From: an uncultured Campylobacter sp.
GTDB lineage: Bacteria; Campylobacterota; Campylobacteria; Campylobacterales; Campylobacteraceae
NCBI RefSeq assembly: GCF_938031315.1
Contig: NZ_CALHHT010000052.1
Location: forward strand, 1 to 12,053
Length of the DNA stretch: 12,053 nucleotides
Direction of reading: 5' to 3'
Below the pieces are notes generated by a model. The model had not been told where the DNA came from. It was given only the letters and a program-made list of their open reading frames with translations, and made no database searches. Made by a program: the position numbers and the translations under genes. Shown here in pieces: positions 1 through 5,820 of the stretch. Position 1 is the stretch's first letter. Each line of letters opens with the position of its first letter.

Positions 1-382
1 GTGGAAAAAAGCCAGCTTTAAGCTGCGCGGCAAGGCTTGATAGATGCACGTCCGCGTATCGCACGGCGCCGCTATTTATCGCACGGCGCATATCGGCATC
101 CGTAAAAAACGGCGCGCGAAAGCTCACAGCGCCTGCTTTTGCCAAAACTCCGTCTAAAAGCGGATCAGTCGATGCGCCCGTAAAAATTTCGATTTGATAG
201 GGCTCACCTTTTTCGTGCAGCGTTGTTGCTCGTTGCGCCAGAGCCTGCGGCAGCGCTAGTGCGCAGCCCGCCCCAACAAAGCCGCTAAAGCCCACCGATG
301 CGCCATTTGGGATCAGCTCGCAGGCTTCCTCGGCGCTCATAATTTTTGATTTTAGATATTCGTTTTGCACGCGTGAGTTCAT
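1..382 (-). CDS. Acetyl-CoA hydrolase / succinyl-CoA:acetate CoA-transferase family protein (5' part only)
   Basis: Translation from an ATG at 382 runs open to the window edge and gives the first 127 residues of a protein whose family is normally about 500 residues. The glycine-rich segment GASVGFSGFVGAG (residues 27-39), the stretch FTGASTDPLLDGVLA (67-81), and FRAPFFTDADMRRAINSG followed by YADVHLSSLA (88-118) match the N-terminal domain of acetyl-CoA hydrolases/transferases of the Ach1/Cat1/AarC type. These enzymes move CoA between acyl-CoA and a carboxylate through a glutamyl-CoA intermediate; the catalytic glutamate lies beyond the window. AGGA followed by CGGAAA precedes the ATG and supports this start. 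A strong promoter lies just upstream. The choice between acetate:succinate CoA-transfer, propionyl-CoA:succinate transfer and hydrolysis cannot be made from this fragment. Confidence 0.88.
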   Translation of the reverse strand, partial: MNSRVQNEYLKSKIMSAEEACELIPNGASVGFSGFVGAGCALALPQALAQRATTLHEKGEPYQIEIFTGASTDPLLDGVLAKAGAVSFRAPFFTDADMRRAINSGAVRYADVHLSSLAAQLKAGFFP

Positions 383-410
383 TTTCCGTCCTAGCCGTGA
401 TTTGGGCGAA

Positions 411-438
411 ATTATAATATTTTTGCGCTAAATTTCAA
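411..438 (-). promoter_or_regulatory. Sigma70 promoter of the CoA-transferase gene
   Basis: On the minus strand TTGAAA (438-433) is followed after 16 nt by a perfect TATAAT (416-411). That is five of six and six of six matches to the sigma70 consensus. The predicted start of transcription is near 404, giving a leader of about 20 nt before the ATG at 382. The TATAAT region is nearly symmetrical, so a weak plus-strand -10 (413-418) overlaps it. Confidence 0.7.
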
Positions 439-480
439 AATCTAAATTTCGTGCGCGAGCTAGGCTATAGAGCAAAATAT

Positions 481-532
481 GAGGCGCGATCGGTTGGGAT
501 ACGTCGCCAAACGCCTCCGATCAGGCTTTTTT
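481..532 (+). other. Possible structured RNA with a weak terminator and competing pairing
   Basis: GCCT (513-516) can pair with AGGC (523-526), directly followed by six T (527-532), which resembles a short intrinsic terminator. Upstream GAGGCG (481-486) is complementary to CGCCTC (512-517), so it would compete with the terminator stem. GATCG (488-492) can also pair with CGATC (518-522). The terminator stem is only 4 bp and no plus-strand gene follows for 2 kb, so this may be chance or the end of a short non-coding RNA. Confidence 0.2.
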
Positions 533-552
533 GCTTCGGCGGTTTGAAATAC

Positions 553-568
553 GCGCTTGCACAAGCGC
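553..568. repeat. Short GC-rich hairpin
   Basis: GCGCTT (553-558) and AAGCGC (563-568) are perfect inverted arms around the 4-nt loop GCAC. No T-tract follows on either strand, so it is not a typical terminator. It lies in the gene-free region. Confidence 0.4.
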
Positions 569-694
569 TCGGTAGATAGGATTTTAAGCGTGTTGGGGCT
601 TAGTTGATAGTCTCGCTGCGATACTGCAAACGCTTATTGCGCATCCAATCTTGTGGAATTTAGGCGCAAAATTTACGCATAATTTGTGAGCTGC

Positions 695-756
695 GATATT
701 TAAATTTAAGCTTCCTTTTGCAATTTAATCGCTCGCCGCACTTAAATTTAAATATC
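695..756. repeat. Perfect 16-bp inverted repeat with 30-nt spacer
   Basis: GATATTTAAATTTAAG (695-710) is the exact reverse complement of CTTAAATTTAAATATC (741-756). Allowing one bulged base (757), two more GC pairs (693-694 with 758-759) extend the stem. Each arm contains the self-complementary TTAAATTTAA, so part of the match follows from low complexity. The spacer carries one copy of an 18-bp motif found elsewhere in the window. The function is unknown; it could be a structured RNA, a protein-binding site or an element remnant. Confidence 0.75.
722..739 (+). repeat. Dispersed AT/GC motif, copy 1
   Basis: AATTTAATCGCTCGCCGC matches the copy at 11333-11350 in 16 of 18 positions and resembles 787-803. 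It lies in the loop of the large inverted repeat. Confidence 0.4.
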
Positions 757-784
757 CGCCTCGCAATTTTAAAATAGGTGCTTT

Positions 785-814
785 GGAATTTATCGCTCGT
801 GGCGTTTAAATTCC
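785..814. repeat. Hairpin with 8-bp arms, containing motif copy 2
   Basis: GGAATTTA (785-792) and TAAATTCC (807-814) are perfect inverted arms. Inside them CGC (794-796) and GCG (802-804) can continue the stem. The left side (787-803, AATTTATCGCTCGTGGC) is a one-base-shorter variant of the dispersed motif. Confidence 0.5.
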
Positions 815-1260
815 GCGGCTTGCTAGCCTTGAGCCCATATTTGAAATTCCATCGCTTGCAGTACCACCTTTGCATGCCGCGCTCGGATTTTAATCCGCAT
901 TAATTGAAATTCCCTCTGCCTGAAATTCTTGCCTCTTCGCACAATATGGCAGTTTAAAATTTCAAATTTCGCGCTTTTTTTGGGAGGGCGGTTCGACGTA
1001 GATACGCAAAATTTTGATATTTTACGCTTGCAAAATTCTAAAAATTATATCATCGTCACGACTAAATTGCAGATTTTGTTTAAATTCTGGTTCTTAAAAT
1101 TGTAGCTCCAGCCGTTACACGAGATTTTTAATTCAAAGAGCCTTGCCGCGTAAATTCTAATCTCTCTGAGCCCAAAAATTGACGCCGCTTAATACATGAA
1201 TTTAAACGCGTTTTAGAATTTAAAATTTAGTCTGCCTTGTTACCATTTTCGGTCGAGCTT

Positions 1261-1284
1261 TATAAAATTTCGGCAAATTTTATA
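1261..1284 (-). terminator. AT-stem hairpin, probable terminator of the first Sel1-like gene
   Basis: TATAAAATTT (1261-1270) and AAATTTTATA (1275-1284) are perfect 10-bp arms around the 4-nt loop CGGC. The hairpin lies 46 nt past the stop codon of the minus-strand gene ending at 1330. It has no GC-rich stem or separate T-tract, so its role as a terminator is inferred from position and symmetry. Confidence 0.45.
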
Positions 1285-1329
1285 CTCGCGGAATTTTAAA
1301 ATTTTATCGCCGTAGAAGCCAGTAAAATT

Positions 1330-1848
1330 TTATTTCTGCGGCTTGCCGTCGCCGAATTTAGCGACTATCTCCTCGCTGCAGCTCTCCTTAGGCGCCCAGC
1401 CTTCGCGCTTCATCCGCGCCAGATTGTCGCACGCCTCCTGCGAGCCGCCCTCGCAAAGCTCGTCGTATATCACGAGGCTGCGGCACTGCCCGCTCGCGAA
1501 GCTCTCCAGCGCCGCGGCATTGCCTAGGCAGGCTCGCTCGCGCAGATCGCTCATCGCGCGCCCGCCTGCGCCATCCGTTTTGTCTCTCTGCTTCCGCTCG
1601 GCGAGGGTTGCGAGCTCGCATGCGTCTGCGAAAAAGCCCTGTGCTTTGAAGTGGTTTCGCACGACGCCGCGACCGCCCAGCTCATATCTCATCGCCGCTT
1701 CGTAGCATGCGGCGGCGTCCTTTTTGCTGCATTTTGCTAAAAGCGCACTGGTTTTTGCGCCGCTAAATTTAAACCCTTTGGCTTCGCCGTCCGCGTTTGC
1801 CAAACTAAGCGCCAGCGCCGCCGCTAGCGCAAGCTTTAAAGCTTTCAT
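1330..1848 (-). CDS. Exported cysteine-rich Sel1-like repeat protein
   Basis: The 172-residue product starts with a typical signal peptide: lysine, a hydrophobic alanine/leucine core, and an Ala-Asn-Ala site near residue 19, so the mature protein should be periplasmic. It has eight cysteines in the mature part. Two pairs are spaced CX7C (C40/C48 and C132/C140), the spacing used for intra-repeat disulfides in Hcp-type (Helicobacter cysteine-rich) Sel1-like repeat proteins. The first repeat also shows the helix-turn pattern AACYEAAMRYELGGRGV. AAGGAG shortly before the ATG supports the start. The gene lies 136 bp downstream of a second protein of the same type and is probably cotranscribed with it. 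The partner or ligand is unknown; related Hcp proteins have been linked to host interaction, but no specific role can be claimed. Confidence 0.8.
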   Translation of the reverse strand: MKALKLALAAALALSLANADGEAKGFKFSGAKTSALLAKCSKKDAAACYEAAMRYELGGRGVVRNHFKAQGFFADACELATLAERKQRDKTDGAGGRAMSDLRERACLGNAAALESFASGQCRSLVIYDELCEGGSQEACDNLARMKREGWAPKESCSEEIVAKFGDGKPQK

Positions 1849-1984
1849 CTCTGCTCCTTTTTCGTTTATCCGCCTGCCCCGATTTGCCGCTTCATCGCGC
1901 GCTGCACTCGCACAGCCCGCTAAAATTTCAAAGGCGCGCTCTGTTTGCGCTCGAAGCTCGGAATTTTATCGCGTCTCTGCCGCG

Positions 1985-2536
1985 CTAATTTTTCGGCAGT
2001 AGATCGAGCACCGCGCAGGCGCGTTTGTTGTGCATTTTACACGCTTTATCTAGCGCCTGCCCCGAGAGCTCAAAGCTCTGAGGGGTGCCGATTCCTTGGA
2101 GATATTTGACTGACAGCTCGTAGCAAGCTTCGCTGCTGCCGGCATCGCACTGCTCGCGAAAAAGCTCAAACGACGCCACGACGTCCTTCTCTACGCCCAA
2201 GCCGCGCCCTAGCGCATCTGCGTAGAAAAAGCACGACAGCTGATCTTTTCGTTCGCAGCCGCTTTTCAGACCGCGCGCGACGCGCTCGCAGGAGCCTTCG
2301 TCGCTTTTTACGATGCAGCTTTGCAGATCCGCCCGCGAAATTCCGTCCGTTTGGATGACCGCATCGGCGCTGCTTTGCGAGCCGGCGCTTGCTTCGCCGC
2401 TCTTTATAAAGTGCGCGCTTTGGGTCCCGCCGATACTCGTTGTTTTGTCCGCCGCAGAAATTTTATCCGCTCGCGCGCTCTCGCCGCAGTTTGCCGCAAG
2501 TGCGCAAAATAGCGCCAAAAATAGAAATTTTTTCAT
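1985..2536 (-). CDS. Exported Sel1-like repeat protein (Hcp type)
   Basis: The start is placed at 2536 because GGAGG precedes this ATG with good spacing and the protein then opens with a signal peptide (MKKFLFLALFCALAANCGES). An in-frame ATG 36 nt upstream would bury it. The 183-residue product has no proper lipobox before either early cysteine, so it is more likely periplasmic than a lipoprotein. Residues 20-70 are a serine/alanine-rich linker. The C-terminal half carries CX7C pairs at C94/C102, C130/C138 and C166/C174, spaced exactly 36 residues apart, which is the period of disulfide-linked Sel1-like repeats. A further C74/C83 pair is spaced by 8. The gene is divergent from the lyase gene and its upstream region holds a palindrome. 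The specific function is unknown. Confidence 0.82.
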   Translation of the reverse strand: MKKFLFLALFCALAANCGESARADKISAADKTTSIGGTQSAHFIKSGEASAGSQSSADAVIQTDGISRADLQSCIVKSDEGSCERVARGLKSGCERKDQLSCFFYADALGRGLGVEKDVVASFELFREQCDAGSSEACYELSVKYLQGIGTPQSFELSGQALDKACKMHNKRACAVLDLLPKN

Positions 2537-2561
2537 ACCCGCCTCCGTTAAATTTAGCGCC

Positions 2562-2567
2562 ATTTTA
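2562..2567 (-). promoter_or_regulatory. Possible -10 element of the upstream Sel1-like gene
   Basis: On the minus strand TAAAAT (2567-2562) lies 26 nt before the ATG at 2536. No good -35 is visible at 17 nt spacing, which is common in Campylobacter promoters. Confidence 0.35.
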
Positions 2568-2609
2568 GTCAAAAATGCTGAATTTAAGGAAAACTACTTA
2601 TTTTTTATT

Positions 2610-2626
2610 CGGTCAAATTCTGACCG
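2610..2626. promoter_or_regulatory. Palindromic operator candidate CGGTCA-N5-TGACCG
   Basis: CGGTCA (2610-2615) and TGACCG (2621-2626) are perfect 6-bp inverted arms around AATTC. The site ends 10 bp before the TATAAT of the lyase promoter, so it occupies the expected -35 position. It also lies roughly 45 bp upstream of the possible -10 of the divergent Sel1-like gene. Position and symmetry suggest a binding site for a dimeric regulator. I saw no second copy in the window. Confidence 0.5.
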
Positions 2627-2636
2627 CGACCGCGAG

Positions 2637-2642
2637 TATAAT
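2637..2642 (+). promoter_or_regulatory. -10 element of the lyase gene
   Basis: A perfect TATAAT lies 29 bp before the ATG at 2672, giving an expected leader of about 23 nt that carries AAGGAG (2660-2665). The -35 region (CAAATT at 2614-2619) is poor and is covered by the palindrome. Confidence 0.6.
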
Positions 2643-2671
2643 TTGGCTAAATTTTTGCCAAGGAGTAAAAA

Positions 2672-4018
2672 ATGGCTTCAAGTTCAATCGACAGCAGGGT
2701 TTTTGGGGTGCTTTTCGCAAGCGAAGAGATGAAGAAGATTTTCAGTGATGAAAATCGCGTACAAAAGTGGCTTGATACCGAGGCTGCGCTTGCTAGGGCA
2801 CAAGCAAGGCTCGGTATAATTGAACCGCGTAGAGCGGAGCAGATCACAAAATTTGCCCATGTGGAGCTTTTAAATTTGGATGCGATCGGCGAGAATTACA
2901 AAAGCTCGATAACCATCGTGCCACTTTTGAAGGAGTTTAAAAAGGTCTTTGACGACGATAGCGGAGAGTTTGTGCATTGGGGAGCTACGAGTCAGGATAT
3001 AATGGATAACGGCATGGTGTTGCAGATCCGCGAGGCGCATGCGCTACTTACGAAGCTGCTAGATAAAACATATCGCGAGTGCCTAAGAATCGCCGAAAAA
3101 TATAAAAATACCGTCATGGCAGGTCGTACGCATGTCATCCACGCGCTACCTATAACATTCGGCTTCAAAGTCGCGATGTGGGCGCAGGAGATCAAGCGTA
3201 GTTTGCAGCGCCTGGAGGAAATTAAGCCGCGGTTATTCGTGGGACAGCTAAGTGGCGCGGTCGGTACGATGGCAAGTCAGGAGGGCAAGGGTTTTGAGAT
3301 GCAAAAGCTGATGTTTGAAGATCTTGGCTTAAACGTACCCGTCATCTCGTGGCATCCAAGCCGCGATCATATCGCGGAATTCGTAGCTTTGCAGGCACTC
3401 ATTGCAGGCACGATCGGACGTATCGCGCATGAAATTTTAAGCTTGCAACGCACAGAAATTTGCGAGGTCGAAGAGCCGTTTTTCATGGGCAAGGTTGGAA
3501 GCTCGACGATGCCTCATAAGCGTAATCCACAGGTTTGTGAGAGCGTCATTGCGCTTACTAAGATTGTGCGCGCTCAAGCGCCGCTTGCGGTCGAGGCGAT
3601 GGAGTGCGAAAATGAGCGCGACTGGGGCTGCGAAGCGGTCGAGTGGGACTGCGTGCCGCACGCTAGCGTTTGCTTAGCCGCAGCGCTTGAGAAGCAAAAC
3701 GACATTTTGGAAAATTTAATCGTTTATCCGCAAAATATGCGCCGTAACCTCGATGCCCTCAAAGGCGCGATGTTAAGCGAAGCCGTGATGCTGCACCTCG
3801 GCGAAAAGCTCGGTAGGATGAGCGCTCACGAGATCGTTTATGAGGTCTGTATGAAGGCTTTCACGGACGGCAAGCCTGTTATCGACGATCTTCTCGAGCG
3901 CGAAGAGGTCGCCAAATACTTCACTCGCGCCGATTTGGAAAAGATCATGAACCCCGAGCTTTACACCGGCGAGAGCGCGGCGTTTGTGGATAGGGTTTTA
4001 GCAGACAGCAAGAGGTAG
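2672..4018 (+). CDS. Fumarase/aspartase-superfamily lyase (PcaB/adenylosuccinate lyase-like), substrate unknown
   Basis: The 448-residue product has the three superfamily regions: HWGATSQD (102-109), GRTHVIHALPITFG (151-164, histidines 154 and 157), and the signature GSSTMPHKRNP (276-286) with the catalytic serine loop. ENERDWG (313-319) and YPQNMRRNLD (352-361) follow in the usual order. The N-terminus lacks the MxERYSR start and the RHDVVAF segment I know from canonical PurB, and instead reads SSITIVPLLKEF plus HWGATSQD, as in 3-carboxymuconate cycloisomerase (PcaB)-like proteins. It is therefore probably not the purine-biosynthesis enzyme. Superfamily members mostly eliminate fumarate from a succinyl adduct; PcaB performs a lactonisation. 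AAGGAG supports the start. A carboxylate transporter and a regulator follow, suggesting a catabolic role. The superfamily is secure, the reaction is not. Confidence 0.88.
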   Translation: MASSSIDSRVFGVLFASEEMKKIFSDENRVQKWLDTEAALARAQARLGIIEPRRAEQITKFAHVELLNLDAIGENYKSSITIVPLLKEFKKVFDDDSGEFVHWGATSQDIMDNGMVLQIREAHALLTKLLDKTYRECLRIAEKYKNTVMAGRTHVIHALPITFGFKVAMWAQEIKRSLQRLEEIKPRLFVGQLSGAVGTMASQEGKGFEMQKLMFEDLGLNVPVISWHPSRDHIAEFVALQALIAGTIGRIAHEILSLQRTEICEVEEPFFMGKVGSSTMPHKRNPQVCESVIALTKIVRAQAPLAVEAMECENERDWGCEAVEWDCVPHASVCLAAALEKQNDILENLIVYPQNMRRNLDALKGAMLSEAVMLHLGEKLGRMSAHEIVYEVCMKAFTDGKPVIDDLLEREEVAKYFTRADLEKIMNPELYTGESAAFVDRVLADSKR

Positions 4019-4135
4019 GCGGGGGTTTTGCTCTGCTTGCTCATTTTGCGTAGCGGAAACGGCTCGCGATGCGGCGTAAAATCGGCTTTAAATTCGTATA
4101 TCCTTACGCGGCACGGTTACCACATGGCGGCTGCA

Positions 4136-4158
4136 GGTAAAATTCATAAAATTTTACC
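4136..4158 (+). terminator. AT-stem hairpin after the lyase gene
   Basis: GGTAAAATT (4136-4144) and AATTTTACC (4150-4158) form perfect 9-bp arms around a 5-nt loop, 118 bp after the lyase stop. No T-tract follows, so a terminating role is uncertain. Its design resembles the hairpins at 1261 and 11213. Confidence 0.35.
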
Positions 4159-4287
4159 GAAGCTCGCGCAGTGTGTGAAATTTAAACCGACTTTAAAATC
4201 GCGGTGGAATTTTACGTCGCACGCCACGAAATAGAATTTAAAATTTCGTCTAGTTTGCCGTTAGTTTTAAGCGATTAAATTTAAAGC

Positions 4288-4318
4288 CTCGTCGCCGTTT
4301 AGCTAAATTTATGACGAG
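4288..4318. promoter_or_regulatory. Inverted repeat upstream of the transporter gene
   Basis: CTCGTC (4288-4293) and GACGAG (4313-4318) are perfect 6-bp arms 19 nt apart, ending 33 bp before the transporter ATG. It could be a leader hairpin or an operator; the arms are short and chance is possible. Confidence 0.25.
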
Positions 4319-4351
4319 ACAAATGAGGCAAAATAAAATCAGGGGGTCATT

Positions 4352-5755
4352 ATGAATCCAAAATTTATAAAATTCTTAGTACTTATCGCGGTCGGCATGG
4401 CTATCTGGTTCTGCCCGCACCCGCAAGCGGTAAGTGCGCAGGCTTGGCATCTATTCGCCATCGTAGTGGCGACGATTTTAGGGCTCATACTTCAGCCTAT
4501 TCCAATCGGCGCCATCGCCTTCATCGGCGTTACGGTTGCGGTTTTGACGAAAGTTTTAAAGCCCAGCGACGCTCTGGGCGGTTTTGGCAATACTACGATC
4601 TGGCTAATTTTTTGCGCCTTTATTTTGGCTCGCGGCTTTATTAAAACGGGTCTAGGGCGCAGGATCGCGTATAAAATCATCAGTCTGATCGGCGATAGTA
4701 CCCTTAAAATAGGCTACTCAATCGTTATCAGCGAGTTTATTATATCGCCTGCGATGCCTTCGGCCGGGGCTAGGGCAGGAGGAGTGCTCTTCCCGATCGT
4801 AAAAGGCCTAAGCAGCGCGCTGGGTTCTGAGCCGGGTGATTCCAGGCGCAGGGCGGGTGCGTATTTGATGCAGACGTTGTGGCAGAGCAACGGTATCACG
4901 AACGCGATGTTTCTAACCTCGATGGCTGGCAATCCTTTCATCGCAAAGCTTGCTGCCGATACGCTAGGCATTCAAATTTCATGGTCTTTGTGGGCGATGG
5001 GCGCTATAGTACCAGGGCTCGTATCGCTTGCTTTGATGCCTAGCTTGCTGTATAAAATTTACGCACCCGAGCTTAAAAAATATCCACAAGCCAAGCAGAT
5101 CGCAAGTCAAGAGTTAGCCGCTATGGGCGCGATGAGCTACGGCGAAAAAGTGGTCGTAGGCGTGTTTGTTTGCGCACTCGCACTTTGGGCTACGGGTGGG
5201 CTAACCGGCATCGGCGCTACGACGGTGGGAATGCTTGCCGTCTGTGCGCTGGTGCTAAGCGATGTATTGTCGTGGCAGGACGTGCTCGGTGAAAAAGGCG
5301 GCTGGGATACGCTCATCTGGATGGGCTCGCTTATAACGCTTGCGGGCGGTCTTAGCAAGCTAGGTCTAATTAAGTGGTTCGCGGACTTCGTGGCCGCTGG
5401 TGTTAGTGGAATTCCGTGGATCGCCGCACTTGGAATTTTGCTTTTGGTATATGTTTATTCGCACTATCTTTTCGCTAGTCTCACGGCGCACATCGCCGCG
5501 ATGTATGCAACTTTTGCTGCGGTTGCGGTAGCCGCGGGAGCGCCTGCGTACTTGGTCGCCTTAGTGTTTGCGTATGCGTCGAATTTAATGATGCCGGTTA
5601 CTCACTACGGCGGTGCACCCGCTCCGATAATCTTCGGCGCAGGATACGTCACGCAAAACGAATGGTGGCGGCTGGGATTTATAATGACTACGCTAAATTT
5701 AGTAATCTGGACTTTTATCGGCGGGGCTTGGTGGAAAGTGCTTGGGCTATGGTAA
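4352..5755 (+). CDS. DASS-family anion transporter (CitT / 2-oxoglutarate-malate translocator type)
   Basis: The 467-residue polytopic inner-membrane protein follows E. coli CitT and plant DiT-type translocators along its length: WHLFAIVVATILGLILQPIPIGAIAFIGVT (32-61), GLGRRIAYKII (100-110), SPAMPSAGARAGGVLFPIVK (132-151), HYLFASLTAHIAAM (371-384), and PVTHYGGAPAPIIFGAGYV (415-433) near the C-terminus. The family imports or exchanges di- and tricarboxylates such as citrate, succinate, malate, 2-oxoglutarate or tartrate. The first Ser-Asn-Thr motif, which helps bind substrate and sodium in characterised members, reads Ser-Ala-Gly here (137-139). AGGGGG before the ATG supports the start. It follows the lyase and is 65 bp upstream of the WYL gene, so it is the likely importer of the lyase substrate. 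The exact substrate is unknown. Confidence 0.9.
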   Translation: MNPKFIKFLVLIAVGMAIWFCPHPQAVSAQAWHLFAIVVATILGLILQPIPIGAIAFIGVTVAVLTKVLKPSDALGGFGNTTIWLIFCAFILARGFIKTGLGRRIAYKIISLIGDSTLKIGYSIVISEFIISPAMPSAGARAGGVLFPIVKGLSSALGSEPGDSRRRAGAYLMQTLWQSNGITNAMFLTSMAGNPFIAKLAADTLGIQISWSLWAMGAIVPGLVSLALMPSLLYKIYAPELKKYPQAKQIASQELAAMGAMSYGEKVVVGVFVCALALWATGGLTGIGATTVGMLAVCALVLSDVLSWQDVLGEKGGWDTLIWMGSLITLAGGLSKLGLIKWFADFVAAGVSGIPWIAALGILLLVYVYSHYLFASLTAHIAAMYATFAAVAVAAGAPAYLVALVFAYASNLMMPVTHYGGAPAPIIFGAGYVTQNEWWRLGFIMTTLNLVIWTFIGGAWWKVLGLW

Positions 5756-5788
5756 AATTTCACCGGCGCGGCAGTCTTTAAATTTGAC

Positions 5789-5810
5789 GTGCTAAATTTA
5801 ACCTGAGCAC
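5789..5810. promoter_or_regulatory. Inverted repeat just upstream of the WYL regulator
   Basis: GTGCT (5789-5793) and AGCAC (5806-5810) are inverted 5-bp arms 12 nt apart, next to the AGGAA ribosome binding site of the regulator gene. It could be an autoregulatory site or a leader hairpin that hides the ribosome binding site. The arms are short. Confidence 0.25.
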
Positions 5811-5820
5811 AGGAACAGAG

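Larger units (their letters stand above)
383..1329. other. Gene-free region of about 950 bp, rich in inverted repeats
   Basis: No convincing gene is seen between the CoA-transferase promoter and the end of the first Sel1-like gene. The only sizeable open frame (minus strand, 875-660) encodes a lysine/phenylalanine-rich low-complexity peptide made from AAATTT tracts, has no recognisable family, and spans a large inverted repeat. The stretch alternates AT tracts (AAATTT, TTTAAA) with short GC-rich segments. It contains hairpins at 553-568, 695-756, 785-814 and 1261-1284, plus a possible structured plus-strand RNA ending in a T-tract at 481-532. No tRNA- or rRNA-like sequence was recognised. Confidence 0.6.
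4019..4351. other. Gene-free spacer between lyase and transporter
   Basis: These 333 bp hold no convincing gene; a 68-codon open frame from a TTG (4028-4234) has no family likeness and runs through AT-palindromes. The spacer contains a 9-bp hairpin at 4136-4158, ACGAAAT/ATTTCGT arms (4226-4232 and 4243-4249), and CTCGTC/GACGAG arms (4288-4293 and 4313-4318) close to the transporter start. These could separate or regulate transcription of the two genes. Confidence 0.5.

Noticed and set aside
61..89. Direct repeat GCACGGCGC at 61 and 81
   Set aside because: It lies inside the coding frame of the CoA-transferase and follows from Ala/Arg/Val codon use.
660..875. Minus-strand open frame of 71 codons in the gene-free region
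   Set aside because: Low-complexity Lys/Phe-rich peptide produced by AAATTT tracts, no recognisable family, and it spans a 16-bp inverted repeat.
2001..2536. Lipoprotein assignment for the upstream Sel1-like protein
   Set aside because: The early cysteines (residues 11 and 17) lack a lipobox; Asn precedes C17, so ordinary signal-peptidase export is more likely.
1343..2732. Several plus-strand open frames opposite the two Sel1-like genes
   Set aside because: Arg/Ser/Ala-rich translations of the antisense strand of GC-rich genes; the minus-strand frames have signal peptides, ribosome binding sites and regular cysteine spacing.
2672..4018. Calling the lyase purB
   Set aside because: The superfamily signature is shared, but the N-terminal region lacks the PurB hallmarks and looks PcaB-like, and the neighbours are a transporter and regulator, not purine genes.
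4028..4234. 68-codon open frame after the lyase
   Set aside because: TTG start without a convincing ribosome binding site, no family likeness, and it covers an AT-rich hairpin.
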